This document shows positions 23,230 to 31,912 of a stretch of 64,000 bases of DNA, in pieces (positions within the stretch are counted from its first letter, which is position 1; every line of letters begins with the position of its first letter). The translations under genes were made by a program, and so were the position numbers. The stretch is from JAIBAC01 sp046331095. GTDB lineage: Bacteria > Actinomycetota > Acidimicrobiia > UBA2766. The DNA is taken from NCBI GenBank assembly GCA_046331095.1, contig JAXLRM010000004.1:558001-622000 (forward strand), given 5' to 3'. A model generated the notes under the pieces. The model worked only from the letters and a program-made list of their open reading frames with translations, had not been told where the DNA came from and made no database searches.

Positions 23230-25347
23230 ATGGGCCGGCGTCCACGTATCCGCCCTGCGGCGGGCTGGGCCGCGATAGTCGCAGTCGTCGCGCTCGCCGG
23301 CCTCGGTCGCCTGGTCGGCGCGTCGGCGGAGCCAGCCGTCGTGGCGGGCAACTACACGATCACCATCATCGGCGGCAGTGGCTCGATCGGCACCCAGCCC
23401 CTCGCCCTGGCACCGGCGTGCTCGAACGGCACCGACGACGACCTCGACACCAAGGTCGACTTCCCCGCCGACCCGGAGTGCGCGTCGGCCCAGGACAGCA
23501 ACGAGGGACCAGCGGACACCCCGTACGTGGCGCCGACGCTGAGGGTCGCGGTCGACGCCGCCGGCGACGTGAGCGCTCCGGCGTCTTCGGTCGTTTGGCA
23601 GGACATCTGGCAGCGCCAGGACGCCGGCATCATCGGCATCAAGGACCTGCGGATCCAGTTCAAGGCCGACGACGTCGGCGGCAGGTCCGTCACCGGGCAC
23701 CTCGACGCCGCTACCGGAGCGGTCTCGCTCACGTGGCGCTTCCACATCGAGGTGAACACGGCCGGCATCGCGGGCACGGTCATGATCGGCTCGCCCGCCG
23801 CGCCACTCACCGCCAACCTGACCACCGGCGGCACCGGGGGCACGGTATTCGACCCCGGCACCCAGACGGCGACCCTGGTCGACTCGGCCATCACGTTCCC
23901 CGCCGCCACCTGCAGCGGCAACCCGCTCCTCTGCCCCACCATGGCCTCCCTCGCCAGCACCCGGCTCGGGCTGCCGACCACGCCCGGCCAGAGCACCCTG
24001 AGCGTCACCGGCAGGATCGACCCGAATCCGATCGGCGACGGCGGGACACCGGTGCCGGCCCCCGACCTCCGGATCACCAAGGCCCACGACGGCGACTTCA
24101 CCGTCGGGACCGCAGCCTCGTACACACTCGCCGTCTCCAACGTCGGGACAGCGGCGTCCTCGGGGGACGTGGTGGTCGGCGACATGCCACCCGAGGGCAT
24201 GACGCTTCTCTCCGGAACCGGTGACGGTTGGGCGTGCCTGCTCACCGAGACCGGAGCGATCGGCTGCGTGTCCTCGGCCGCGATCGCACCGGGCGCGGCG
24301 GCTGCGCCGATAACCGTGAACGTGATGCCCGACGCCGTCGGGACCCTCGTCAACACCGGCGTCGTGACCCTCGCCACCGACACCAACGCCGACAACGACA
24401 CCGCCACCGACGAGACGGTCGTGAAGGAGGCCACCGGGCCCGGGCAGCCGGACCTCACGCTCGTGAAGTCCCACGAGGGCGACTTCACGGTTGGTGTGCA
24501 GGGTGTGTACGCGTTGGTGGTGTCGAACGTGGGTGCGGCGGCGTCGTCGGGTGACGTCGTGGTGACCGACACGTTGCCGGTTGGTCTGGGTTTCGTGTCG
24601 GGCACGGGTGAGGGTTGGGGGTGCGCGGCTGCCGGTCAGGTGGTGACGTGTACGTCGTCGGCGGTGATCGCGGCTGCTGCGTCGGCGCCGTCGATCGCGT
24701 TGGCGGTGATGCCGGCCGGGCCGGGCCCGGTGACGAACGTGGCTGCGGTAACGGGCGGCGGTGACACCAACGACCTGGACAACGGCGCCACGGACCCGAC
24801 CCAGGTGGACTCGCCGCCGGCACCGAACCTCTCCGTCGACGTGATCGCCCCGGCGATGACCGCTGGGGCCGCGTCCACGATCGCGGTCAAGGTCGCCAAC
24901 GTGGGGTCCGCACCGACCACCGGGCCCGTGAACCTGACGATCCCGCTTCCCGTCGCCTTCGGGCTCACGAGCGCCACCGGCACCGGGTGGAGCTGCAGCA
25001 ACGCCGGCGCCGGCGAATCCGTCGTCAACATCGCGTGCGTGACCCAGGCGAAGGTGACACCGGGCAGCACCCTCCCCGTGGTCAACCTCGCGGTGACGCC
25101 CAAGTCCGCCGGGACCTTCGACGTCGGCGCCAAGGTGACGACCAGCGGCGATGTGTCGACCTCCGACGACACCAAGGTCGTCCAGGTCGTGGTCGCGGAG
25201 CCAGCCACCGCGGGAAACGGCGACACCGCGTCCGAAATGCCCTTCACCGGTGGTGACGCCGGCCGCCTCGTCGCCGCCGCTGCCGCCGCGGTGTGCATCG
25301 GTGGTGGGCTCGTGCAGGCCTCACGCCGCCGCACGGCACCCACCTGA
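23230..25347 (+). CDS. Wall-anchored DUF11-repeat protein with MPFTG sorting signal
   Basis: 705 residues. Signal peptide (WAAIVAVVALAGLGRLVGA), then the same N-terminal module as the previous gene (GNYTITIIGGSGSIG, Asp-rich CSNGTDDDLDTKVDFPAD), a beta-rich domain, and three DUF11 modules (about 277-395, 415-530, 535-655). The C-terminus has MPFTGG, a hydrophobic segment (AAAAAAVCIGGGLV) and RRR, a sortase signal of the LPxTG type with Met for Leu. It would be linked to peptidoglycan and project adhesive modules. Paralogue of the preceding gene, 120 bp away. The second DUF11 module (about 24484-24735) has the same odd codon use. No sortase gene in the window. Confidence 0.85.
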   Translation: MGRRPRIRPAAGWAAIVAVVALAGLGRLVGASAEPAVVAGNYTITIIGGSGSIGTQPLALAPACSNGTDDDLDTKVDFPADPECASAQDSNEGPADTPYVAPTLRVAVDAAGDVSAPASSVVWQDIWQRQDAGIIGIKDLRIQFKADDVGGRSVTGHLDAATGAVSLTWRFHIEVNTAGIAGTVMIGSPAAPLTANLTTGGTGGTVFDPGTQTATLVDSAITFPAATCSGNPLLCPTMASLASTRLGLPTTPGQSTLSVTGRIDPNPIGDGGTPVPAPDLRITKAHDGDFTVGTAASYTLAVSNVGTAASSGDVVVGDMPPEGMTLLSGTGDGWACLLTETGAIGCVSSAAIAPGAAAAPITVNVMPDAVGTLVNTGVVTLATDTNADNDTATDETVVKEATGPGQPDLTLVKSHEGDFTVGVQGVYALVVSNVGAAASSGDVVVTDTLPVGLGFVSGTGEGWGCAAAGQVVTCTSSAVIAAAASAPSIALAVMPAGPGPVTNVAAVTGGGDTNDLDNGATDPTQVDSPPAPNLSVDVIAPAMTAGAASTIAVKVANVGSAPTTGPVNLTIPLPVAFGLTSATGTGWSCSNAGAGESVVNIACVTQAKVTPGSTLPVVNLAVTPKSAGTFDVGAKVTTSGDVSTSDDTKVVQVVVAEPATAGNGDTASEMPFTGGDAGRLVAAAAAAVCIGGGLVQASRRRTAPT

Positions 25348-25451
25348 CCCGACGGTGACGGTCGGTGCCTCGGCCTTGGTGCCCGCTCCGACCCGATTCC
25401 GACGCCCCGGCGCGCCTGCCCAAGCGTCGGGTCAGATCGGCTCGGGTCAGG

Positions 25452-27086
25452 TCAGCCGACCGGGAGCATCTCGATGTCGTTCGTCCCGGCGAGCACGCGC
25501 ATGCGGGCGATGGTGCGCACCACCGGGCGCTCGAAGGCCGACAGGTCGACGGCCTTGAACTCGACCACCGTCTCCTCGGGGTTCACCTCGACGACGCCGT
25601 AGCCGTGCTCGAAGAGGTTGACGAACTGAAGGTGAGGGTTGACGACGGTGAGGCGGCTGCTCAGGGAGGCGAGCACGCCTGCGTTCGGGAACGTGGCCTC
25701 GAAGCCGGGTGAGGTCACAGAGCCGCACACGAACTCGGCCGCGACCTTGGGTGACCGGTCGTCGTCGACGTCGGGCCGCAACGAGCCGCACCAGAACGTG
25801 TGGATGTCGCCCGTGAATATCGTGACGTTGTCGGCCCCACTCGATTCGATCGCCTCGAGGATGCGGCGCCGCTCCGCCTGGTAACCGTCCCACTGGTCGC
25901 CGTTGAGGTAGATACCCGCGTTGCGGGGCCACTGCGGGAACAGGCGCCTCGTGGCGGGCGTGTCCAAGTCGACGAAGCGCAGGGGCATCATCATGACCGG
26001 GTTGCCGAAGAGCTTCCACGCTGCCGTCGACGTCGTGAGGCCGTCAACCAGCCAGTCGCGTTGGGGGAGGCCCAGCATCGTGCGGTCCGCCAGCGTCGCC
26101 CTGCTGCCCGGGTAGTAGGTCGTGTCGAAGAACACCCCTGCTTCGGGGTCGCGGTACTGGCGTGCGTCTGTCAGGAAGAACTCGGCGAGGTCTCCCCACC
26201 GGAACGAACGGTACGTGCGAAAGCGCTCCTCCTCCGGCGCCACCACCGGCTGGAAGTCGAACCAGGCCCTGTAGCCCGCCTCGAGGAGCTCGGGTGCGAC
26301 TAGGTCGTGCCTGTAGTTGTCGGAGATCTCGTGGTCGTCCCACATCGGAGCCATCGGCATGTTGGCGTGACACGCTTGCAAGTCCGGGTCGCTGCGGTAG
26401 AGGCGGTACTTGGAGCGGAACCCGTCGAGGGTGCCGGGGTGGTCGACGGGGTCGAAGCGGAGGCCACGTCCGTAGGTCGGCCGCACACCCCCGTACTCGT
26501 AGATGTAGTCGCCGAGGAAGAGCAACAGGTCGCAATCCTCCTCGCAGATCGAGCGGTACGCGGTGTAGAAGCCGTTGTTCCAGAGCTGACAGCTCGTCAC
26601 CGCGAATCGGAGCCGGTCCGGCGTCGTGCCCTCGGCGGGCGCGGTGCGGGCCCGCCCGACCTGGCTCGTCGCGCCCCGGGCCAAGAAGCGGTAGAAGTAC
26701 CAGCGGTCCGGGCTCAGCCCTGCCACGGCGACCTTGACGCAGTGATCCGCCGCCGCCGTCGCCGCCGTCGTGCCCGATGCCACGAGGGTCTCGAAGGTGG
26801 GCGAGACCGACACCTGCCAGGTCACCTCGATGTCGCTCGCGTCCGTAGGCGGCAGCACTCGCGTCCAGATGAGCGCGCGGTCGGGACTCGGGTCGCCGCT
26901 GACGACGCCCTGGGGGAAGATGCCGCCCTGCCGGGGTGCGGCGCCTTGCGTCGTCGCCCCTCTCGGAACGAGGCTCTCTCCCGCCCTCGCGTCCGCAATC
27001 TCCGCGCCGGCGGCGAACGGGAGCGCCGCGCCCGCGCTCGTGGCCGCCGCGCCCTTGAGGAAGCGCCGCCTGTCGAACCCGCTCAA
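25452..27086 (-). CDS. phoD: PhoD-type alkaline phosphatase/phosphodiesterase, Tat-exported
   Basis: 544 residues. Twin-arginine signal DRRRFLKGAAATSAGAALPF at the N-terminus, then the PhoD N-terminal beta domain (FPQGVVSGDPSPDRALIWTR) and the metallophosphatase domain with FAVTSCQ, LLLFLGDYIYEY, MWDDHEISDNY and TGDIHTFW, the Fe/Ca-binding residues of PhoD. It releases phosphate from phosphodiesters outside the membrane. TTG start with GGGAGAGGG upstream; open codons further upstream run through a palindromic repeat and are rejected. Convergent with the DUF11 gene. No Pho box was identified. Confidence 0.9.
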   Translation of the reverse strand: MSGFDRRRFLKGAAATSAGAALPFAAGAEIADARAGESLVPRGATTQGAAPRQGGIFPQGVVSGDPSPDRALIWTRVLPPTDASDIEVTWQVSVSPTFETLVASGTTAATAAADHCVKVAVAGLSPDRWYFYRFLARGATSQVGRARTAPAEGTTPDRLRFAVTSCQLWNNGFYTAYRSICEEDCDLLLFLGDYIYEYGGVRPTYGRGLRFDPVDHPGTLDGFRSKYRLYRSDPDLQACHANMPMAPMWDDHEISDNYRHDLVAPELLEAGYRAWFDFQPVVAPEEERFRTYRSFRWGDLAEFFLTDARQYRDPEAGVFFDTTYYPGSRATLADRTMLGLPQRDWLVDGLTTSTAAWKLFGNPVMMMPLRFVDLDTPATRRLFPQWPRNAGIYLNGDQWDGYQAERRRILEAIESSGADNVTIFTGDIHTFWCGSLRPDVDDDRSPKVAAEFVCGSVTSPGFEATFPNAGVLASLSSRLTVVNPHLQFVNLFEHGYGVVEVNPEETVVEFKAVDLSAFERPVVRTIARMRVLAGTNDIEMLPVG

Positions 27087-27156
27087 CTCGTCACCCTCTC
27101 CCCACGGCTTCGACGGCCTCTTCGCCGCCCCCGACCGCCCGTCCTGCCGCGGCCAC

Positions 27157-27220
27157 GAATCCCGTTCTGGGCGCGCCGGCCCCAGCCGGATGGGGTGAGC
27201 GCGCCCAAGTCGGGGATTCC
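27157..27220. repeat. Palindromic element, family B, copy 1
   Basis: Nested palindrome with outer arms GAATCCC/GGGATTC, then GGGCGCGC/GCGCGCCC, then CCCCA/TGGGG. A near-identical copy in reverse orientation is at 51089-51150. It lies between divergent phoD and recG. Confidence 0.9.
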
Positions 27221-27263
27221 GCCCGGCACGCACGCCTGACCTCTCTCCGGGCACACGTGGCGA

Positions 27264-27269
27264 TACCCT
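27264..27269 (+). promoter_or_regulatory. -10 box TACCCT of recG
   Basis: TACCCT ends seven bases before the ATG at 27277 with no Shine-Dalgarno; leaderless recG mRNA predicted. Confidence 0.5.
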
Positions 27270-27276
27270 GGCCGCG

Positions 27277-29463
27277 ATGACGGCGCCCGTGCCCTCCCGA
27301 TCCGACGGCGACGCGCCACGGCGCCCGCGCCGGCTCGCATCGTTGGCGCAGGTCCCCGTGACCGAGCTGCGCGGTGTGGGACCGAAGACGGCGGCGGCGC
27401 TGCACCGCCTGGGTGTGCACTCCGTGCTCGACCTGCTGTGGCACGTTCCGCGGCGCTACATCGACCGCTCGACCCAGCCGCCGATCGGACGTCTCCGCGA
27501 GGTGACACTCGACCCGGGCGAGGAACTCACGATCATCGCCCGGGTGCAGCACAAGACGTCGCGCAAGATCCGCCGCGGGCTCACCTTGTTCGAGATCACT
27601 CTCGCCGACGACTCGGGCACGATCAAGGCCTCGTGGTTCAACCAACCGGGGCGGGCGCGCCTCGTCGAGGAGGGCGCCACGGTGGCGGTCAGCGGCGACC
27701 TCTCCTACTTCAAGGGGAGACCCAAGTTCGAGGTGAAGGCGCTCGAGCCGATCGGGAGGGCGGGCGACTCCACCGGCGGCGTCGTCCCGGTGCACCCCGC
27801 AGGCTCGGGCGTGACCCAGGGCGACCTGCGCGACTACATGCGCCAGGCACTCGAGCGCACGGGCGACCTGTACGACCCGCTGCCCGACGATCTCCGGCGC
27901 CGCCACGGCCTCGCGGGCCGCACGTGGGCCTTCCGCCAGATCCACTTGCCCGACGACCTCGGCGCGGCCGAGCGCGCCCGCACGAGGCTCGTCTACGACG
28001 AGCTGTTCGTGCTCGAGGTCGCGCTCGCGTGCAAGAAGCGCGCTGCCGCCGAGCGCGACAAGGGTTTCGAGAACGAGCCTGCCGGCAGCCTGTGGCGCGA
28101 GCTCGTCGGCCGCCTCCCGTACACGCTCACAGCAGCGCAGCAGCGGGTGCTCGGCGAGATCGCCGACGACCTCGCGTCGCCGCGTCCCATGCACCGGCTC
28201 GTCCAGGGCGAGGTCGGTTCCGGCAAGACCGTGGTCGCCGCGCTCGCGATGCTCGCGGCCGTCGACAGCGGCCGTCAGGCTGCGCTGATGGCGCCGACCG
28301 AGGTCCTCGCGGAGCAGCACCACCGCGGACTCTCCGAGCTCCTCGCCGGCCTCACCGTGGCCACGCCCGCGAACCTGCTGGGAGAACGTCCCCTCGGCGT
28401 GGGCCTCCTCACCAACCGCACGACCGAGGCCGAGCGGCGCGTCCTCCTCGACGGCCTCGCCCGGGGCGAGGTGGACGTGCTCATCGGCACCCACGCGCTC
28501 ATCCAGGAAGGTGTGCGAATCCCCGCGCTCGGCGTCGTCGTCGTCGACGAGCAGCACCGCTTCGGCGTGCACCAGCGCGTCGCCTTGCGCGACAAGCAGG
28601 AGTCCGAGACGATGCCCGACGTCCTCATCATGACGGCGACCCCGATCCCGCGCACGTTGTCGATGACGCTCTACGGCGACCTCGACGTGTCCGTGATCGA
28701 CGAACTGCCGCCGGGACGCCAGCCGATCGAGACGATCGTCGTCGACACCGACACCGGCGGGCGCGAACGGGCCTACGCGCACATCCACGCCGAGGCCTCG
28801 GTCGGACGCCAGGCGTACGTGATCTGCCCGCTCGTCGAGGAGTCCGAGCAGCTCGCGGCCAAGTCGGCCACGGCCGAGTTCGAGCGCCTCGCAGCCGAGG
28901 ACCTCCACGGCCTCCGGTTGGGCCTGCTGCACGGGCAGATGCGGCCCCGCGACAAGGCCGCTGCCATGGACGCATTCCGCGCGGGCGACGTCGACGTGCT
29001 CGTGGCGACGACCGTCGTCGAGGTCGGGGTCGACGTACCCAACGCCTCGGTGCTCGTCGTCGAGGACGCCGACCGCTTCGGGCTGTCCCAGCTCCACCAG
29101 CTCCGCGGTCGCATCGGCCGCGGCAGCGCCAAGTCCACGTGCTACCTCTTCTGCGATCCCCAGACCCCCGACTCCGAGGCGCGCATGGCCGCCATGTCGA
29201 CGATCTCCGACGGCTTCCGCCTCGCCGAGTCCGACCTCGAGATCCGCGGCGAGGGGTCGCTCTTCGGTGCCCGCCAGCACGGCATGACCGACCTGCACGT
29301 GGCGCGGCTGCTGCGCGACTTCAACTGGGTCCAGAAGGCGCGCGCCGACGCGTTCGCGCTCGTCGACGCCGACCCGCGCTTGACGGCACCCGGCCACGCG
29401 CTCCTGCGCGAGGAGGTCGCCGCACGCGTCGGCGACGACGTCGACTGGCTCCTGAAGTCGTGA
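27277..29463 (+). CDS. recG: ATP-dependent DNA helicase RecG
   Basis: 728 residues; remodels stalled forks and branched DNA. N-terminal wedge/OB domain (LRGVGPKTAAALHRLGV, VQHKTSRKIRRGLTLFEITL), then helicase motifs: Walker A QGEVGSGKT, Ia APTEVLAEQHH, II DEQHRFG (the RecG form of the DExH box), III MTATPIPRTL, IV-VI VCPLVEES-like segment, VATTVVEVGVDVPNA and QLHQLRGRIGRG. All expected motifs are present. Leaderless start predicted. The stop overlaps rsmD in GTGA. Confidence 0.97.
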   Translation: MTAPVPSRSDGDAPRRPRRLASLAQVPVTELRGVGPKTAAALHRLGVHSVLDLLWHVPRRYIDRSTQPPIGRLREVTLDPGEELTIIARVQHKTSRKIRRGLTLFEITLADDSGTIKASWFNQPGRARLVEEGATVAVSGDLSYFKGRPKFEVKALEPIGRAGDSTGGVVPVHPAGSGVTQGDLRDYMRQALERTGDLYDPLPDDLRRRHGLAGRTWAFRQIHLPDDLGAAERARTRLVYDELFVLEVALACKKRAAAERDKGFENEPAGSLWRELVGRLPYTLTAAQQRVLGEIADDLASPRPMHRLVQGEVGSGKTVVAALAMLAAVDSGRQAALMAPTEVLAEQHHRGLSELLAGLTVATPANLLGERPLGVGLLTNRTTEAERRVLLDGLARGEVDVLIGTHALIQEGVRIPALGVVVVDEQHRFGVHQRVALRDKQESETMPDVLIMTATPIPRTLSMTLYGDLDVSVIDELPPGRQPIETIVVDTDTGGRERAYAHIHAEASVGRQAYVICPLVEESEQLAAKSATAEFERLAAEDLHGLRLGLLHGQMRPRDKAAAMDAFRAGDVDVLVATTVVEVGVDVPNASVLVVEDADRFGLSQLHQLRGRIGRGSAKSTCYLFCDPQTPDSEARMAAMSTISDGFRLAESDLEIRGEGSLFGARQHGMTDLHVARLLRDFNWVQKARADAFALVDADPRLTAPGHALLREEVAARVGDDVDWLLKS

Positions 29464-30104
29464 CCCGCCGCCACGGGTCCGCAAGCGACCGCCGCCCGGG
29501 CTGGATGCCCCCGCGCGTCATCACCGGCACCGCGAAGGGACGCCGGCTCCACTGCCCACCGGACCCGCGCATCCGTCCCGCGACCGACCGCCTCAAGACG
29601 GCGCTGTTCAACATCCTCTTCGACGTCGAGGACCTGCGGGTCCTGGACCTGTTCGCGGGCTGTGGCGCCGTCGGCATCGAGGCGCTCAGCCGCGGCGCCG
29701 CGCACGTGACGTTCGTGGACTCGTACGCGCCGGCGGTCGAGGCGATCCGCGGCAACCTCGATGCCTGCCGTCTCGCCGACCGCGCCGAGGTCGTGGAGGC
29801 CGATTGCGCCGCGTGGACCGAGACCACCGCGCGCGGGCCTGCGTCGGGCGCCGGGTTCGACCTCGTCTTCGTTGACCCCCCCTACGACGTGGCGGTAGCT
29901 TCCCTGGAGCGCATCGCTGCGGCGTTGTCGACCCCTGGGTTCCTGTCTCCGTACGCCCGTCTCGCATACGAGCGGCGAACCGGGGACGACCCGCCGCCGC
30001 TCCCGCAGGGCTGCGAGACCGTGTTGCGGCGTGCCTACGGCCAGACGACCCTGTTCGTCGCGGAACACGGGGACCGGTCGCAACCGACTCAGGAGAACAA
30101 GTGA
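29460..30104 (+). CDS. rsmD: 16S rRNA (guanine-966-N2)-methyltransferase
   Basis: 214 residues; methylates G966 of 16S rRNA with S-adenosylmethionine. GxxxGRRL-like start (ITGTAKGRRLHCP), RPATDRLKTALFNIL, SAM-binding LDLFAGCGAVGIEALSRGA and the catalytic DPPYD of N2/N6 methyltransferases. GTG start overlaps the recG stop; an internal ATG at 29504 would give a protein closer to usual size, so the first 14 residues may be untranslated. Followed by coaD with GTGA overlap, the common rsmD-coaD pair. Confidence 0.93.
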   Translation: MTRRHGSASDRRPGWMPPRVITGTAKGRRLHCPPDPRIRPATDRLKTALFNILFDVEDLRVLDLFAGCGAVGIEALSRGAAHVTFVDSYAPAVEAIRGNLDACRLADRAEVVEADCAAWTETTARGPASGAGFDLVFVDPPYDVAVASLERIAAALSTPGFLSPYARLAYERRTGDDPPPLPQGCETVLRRAYGQTTLFVAEHGDRSQPTQENK

Positions 30105-30577
30105 CGCTGGCGCTGTGTCCCGGCTCCTTCGACCCGGTCACAAACGGCCACCTCGACATCATCGAGCGGTCCTCGGAGAACTTCGACGAGGTGCTCGTCG
30201 CGGTGATAGCGAACCCGTCCAAGGAACCGCTGTTCACCCTCGAGGAGCGCAGGGCCCTTCTCGAGAAGTCCCTGACGCACCTCGGCAACGTGGCGGTCGA
30301 GTCGTTCCAGGGCCTCCTCGTCGAGTTCGCCCGGACACGCGGTGTGGACGTGATCGTCAAGGGCCTGCGGGCGGTGAGCGACTTCGACTACGAGATGCAG
30401 ATGGCACACATGAACCGTCGCCTCGCCGGCATCGACACCTTCTTCCTGCCGACGAGCAACGAGTACTCCTACCTGGCGGCGTCGTTGGTGCGCGACGTCG
30501 TGCGCCTCGGTGGCAACATCGAGGGCCTGGTTCCCGAACATGTCCTCGTGGCCCTGCGTGAGAGGTACGGTCGATGA
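30101..30577 (+). CDS. coaD: Phosphopantetheine adenylyltransferase
   Basis: 158 residues, typical length. Transfers AMP from ATP to 4'-phosphopantetheine, the penultimate step of coenzyme A synthesis. Motifs: CPGSFDPVTNGHLDII with the T/HxGH nucleotidyl site, KGLRAVSDFDYEMQMAHMNR, and EYSYLAASLVRDV in the place of the usual ISSSxVR segment. GTGA and ATGA overlaps tie it to both neighbours. Confidence 0.97.
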   Translation: MTLALCPGSFDPVTNGHLDIIERSSENFDEVLVAVIANPSKEPLFTLEERRALLEKSLTHLGNVAVESFQGLLVEFARTRGVDVIVKGLRAVSDFDYEMQMAHMNRRLAGIDTFFLPTSNEYSYLAASLVRDVVRLGGNIEGLVPEHVLVALRERYGR

Positions 30578-31185
30578 ACGACGAGCTACGCGACATCGAG
30601 GCGATCCTCGACCGCATCCGAGAGGCGATCGACACCGCCCGGCCCGTGCCCCTGTCGGCATCGGTGATGGTCAACCGCGAGGAGTTGCTCCAACAGGTCG
30701 ACGACATCCTCGAGCACCTCCCCGACGAGTTCCGCAAGGCTCGCTGGGTACTCAAGGAGCGTGAAGAGGTGATCGATCGCGCCCGGCGCGAGGCCGAGGA
30801 GATCATCGCCGAAGCGCGAGAGGAGGCGAACAAGATCGTCTCCCAACAGGAGATCGTGCGCAAGGCCGCCAAGACCGCGCAGAACCTCATCGAGGAGTCC
30901 AAGGACGCCGCCCGCTCCAAGATCCTCGACGCCGAGGACTACATCGACCAGAAGCTGGGCCAGTTCGAGGTCGCCCTTCATCGCACGATCGACACGGTCA
31001 ACACCGCGCGGCGCAAGCTCCACCGCGGCGCCGCCGACGACGTCTACGCCGCACCGCCCGACTCCGAGTCCTCGTCGGAAGTGATCGACCCTTCCGCCGT
31101 GGACCGCTTCCCGACCCCGCCGCCGCAGCACTTCGACGTCGTCGACCAGACCGGCGAGCACTTCTTCGACCAGGACGCGTTGTAG
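30574..31185 (+). CDS. Coiled-coil protein of the coaD-rpmF region
   Basis: 203 residues, soluble. Residues about 55-145 form a long charged helix (EREEVIDRARREAEEIIAEA, ANKIVSQQEIVRKAAKTAQN) like the stalk of ATP synthase b subunit or DivIVA C-terminal parts, without the membrane anchor. The tail is acidic and Pro-rich. A similar protein commonly lies between coaD and the DUF177-rpmF pair in actinobacteria; its role is not established, though a polar or cell-cycle scaffold is plausible. ATG overlaps the coaD stop. Confidence 0.75.
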   Translation: MNDELRDIEAILDRIREAIDTARPVPLSASVMVNREELLQQVDDILEHLPDEFRKARWVLKEREEVIDRARREAEEIIAEAREEANKIVSQQEIVRKAAKTAQNLIEESKDAARSKILDAEDYIDQKLGQFEVALHRTIDTVNTARRKLHRGAADDVYAAPPDSESSSEVIDPSAVDRFPTPPPQHFDVVDQTGEHFFDQDAL

Positions 31186-31244
31186 CCCCCGAAGAGCCGA
31201 GCCTCTTCGGGGGGATCCCTGAAGCGACCTCGGGGTGCTGCCGT

Positions 31245-31293
31245 GACGTGGGGACTTGATGCGGGTTGTGGACCCGTTTCGCGTCCCCACGTC
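31245..31293. repeat. Palindromic element, family A, copy 4
   Basis: 49 bp, same arms as at 8645-8816 with a few changes on the inner side. CGGGGTGCTGC directly precedes the element region (31231-31241) and directly follows it (31293-31303). Confidence 0.93.
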
Positions 31294-31345
31294 GGGGTGC
31301 TGCGCGTCTTGCACATCCGGGAGGGGGGGAGCGCATCGACCTGCC

Positions 31346-31360
31346 TTCCAGATACTGGAA
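31346..31360. promoter_or_regulatory. Perfect inverted repeat TTCCAG-ATA-CTGGAA, possible operator
   Basis: Perfect 6-3-6 palindrome in the -35/-20 area of the presumed promoter (TAGGCT at 31366-31371) of the DUF177-rpmF-plsX-rnc operon. The binding protein is unknown. Confidence 0.45.
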
Positions 31361-31384
31361 TGTGATAGGCTCCTCTCGCTTCAG

Positions 31385-31912
31385 ATGAGCACCCGTATCA
31401 GCGTCGCCGAAGTCCTAGCCAGACCGGGCGCGGTCCGCGACCTCTCCGCCGAGTTCGAGCTCCCCCGCGTGGAGTTGCCACTCGCCGAGGTCGCCGGTCC
31501 CGTCCGGGTCGACGCCGCGCTCGAAGGTGTCCTCGAAGGCGTCGTGGTCGCAGGCTCGGTCGCCGCACCGGTGCGCATGTCGTGCGCCCGCTGCCTCCAC
31601 ACCGAGGTGCGGACCGTCGAGGCGTCCGTGGCCGAGCTCTTCTCCGCGGACCCCGCCGTCGAGGCCGAGGACGACGTCTACCCGGTCACGGGCGACGAGA
31701 TCGACGTCGCGCAGATGCTCGTCGACGCCGTCGTGCTCGCCGTCCCCGAGTCACCGGTACTGTGCGACACGGCGCCCGAGGAGTGTCCGCGGTACCTGGA
31801 GATGCGGGCGGCGAACCCGCTGCCCACCGGCGTGACCGCGCAGGACGACGGCACGGATCCGCGTTGGGCCGCACTGAGCGGCCTGCTCGAACAGATGGAA
31901 AGGGAGACCTGA
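31385..31912 (+). CDS. YceD/DUF177 family protein
   Basis: 175 residues. DUF177 proteins are always found before rpmF and are linked to 23S rRNA/50S maturation in bacteria and plastids. The conserved CxxC pair is present, CARCL (in MSCARCLHTEV) and a later PVLCDTAPEEC, and the acidic C-terminus WAALSGLLEQ is typical. ATG 31385 is 13 bases after the TAGGCT box. Its stop overlaps the start of rpmF by one base (TGATG). Confidence 0.9.
   Translation: MSTRISVAEVLARPGAVRDLSAEFELPRVELPLAEVAGPVRVDAALEGVLEGVVVAGSVAAPVRMSCARCLHTEVRTVEASVAELFSADPAVEAEDDVYPVTGDEIDVAQMLVDAVVLAVPESPVLCDTAPEECPRYLEMRAANPLPTGVTAQDDGTDPRWAALSGLLEQMERET

Larger units (their letters stand above)
31186..31384. other. 199-bp intergenic region with a family A repeat and a palindrome
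   Basis: Holds the fourth 49-bp palindromic element (31245-31293), the 11-bp direct repeats on either side of it, the perfect inverted repeat 31346-31360 and a TAGGCT -10-like box (31366-31371) for the following operon. Confidence 0.7.

Noticed and set aside
21847..24474. Long minus-strand open frame opposite the DUF11 genes
   Set aside because: Composition artefact. It spans two plus-strand genes and their gap and reads as His/Arg-rich repeats.
25452..27254. Longer PhoD beginning at 27254
   Set aside because: The extra residues are encoded by the family B palindrome; the Tat signal should be at the N-terminus, which favours TTG 27086.
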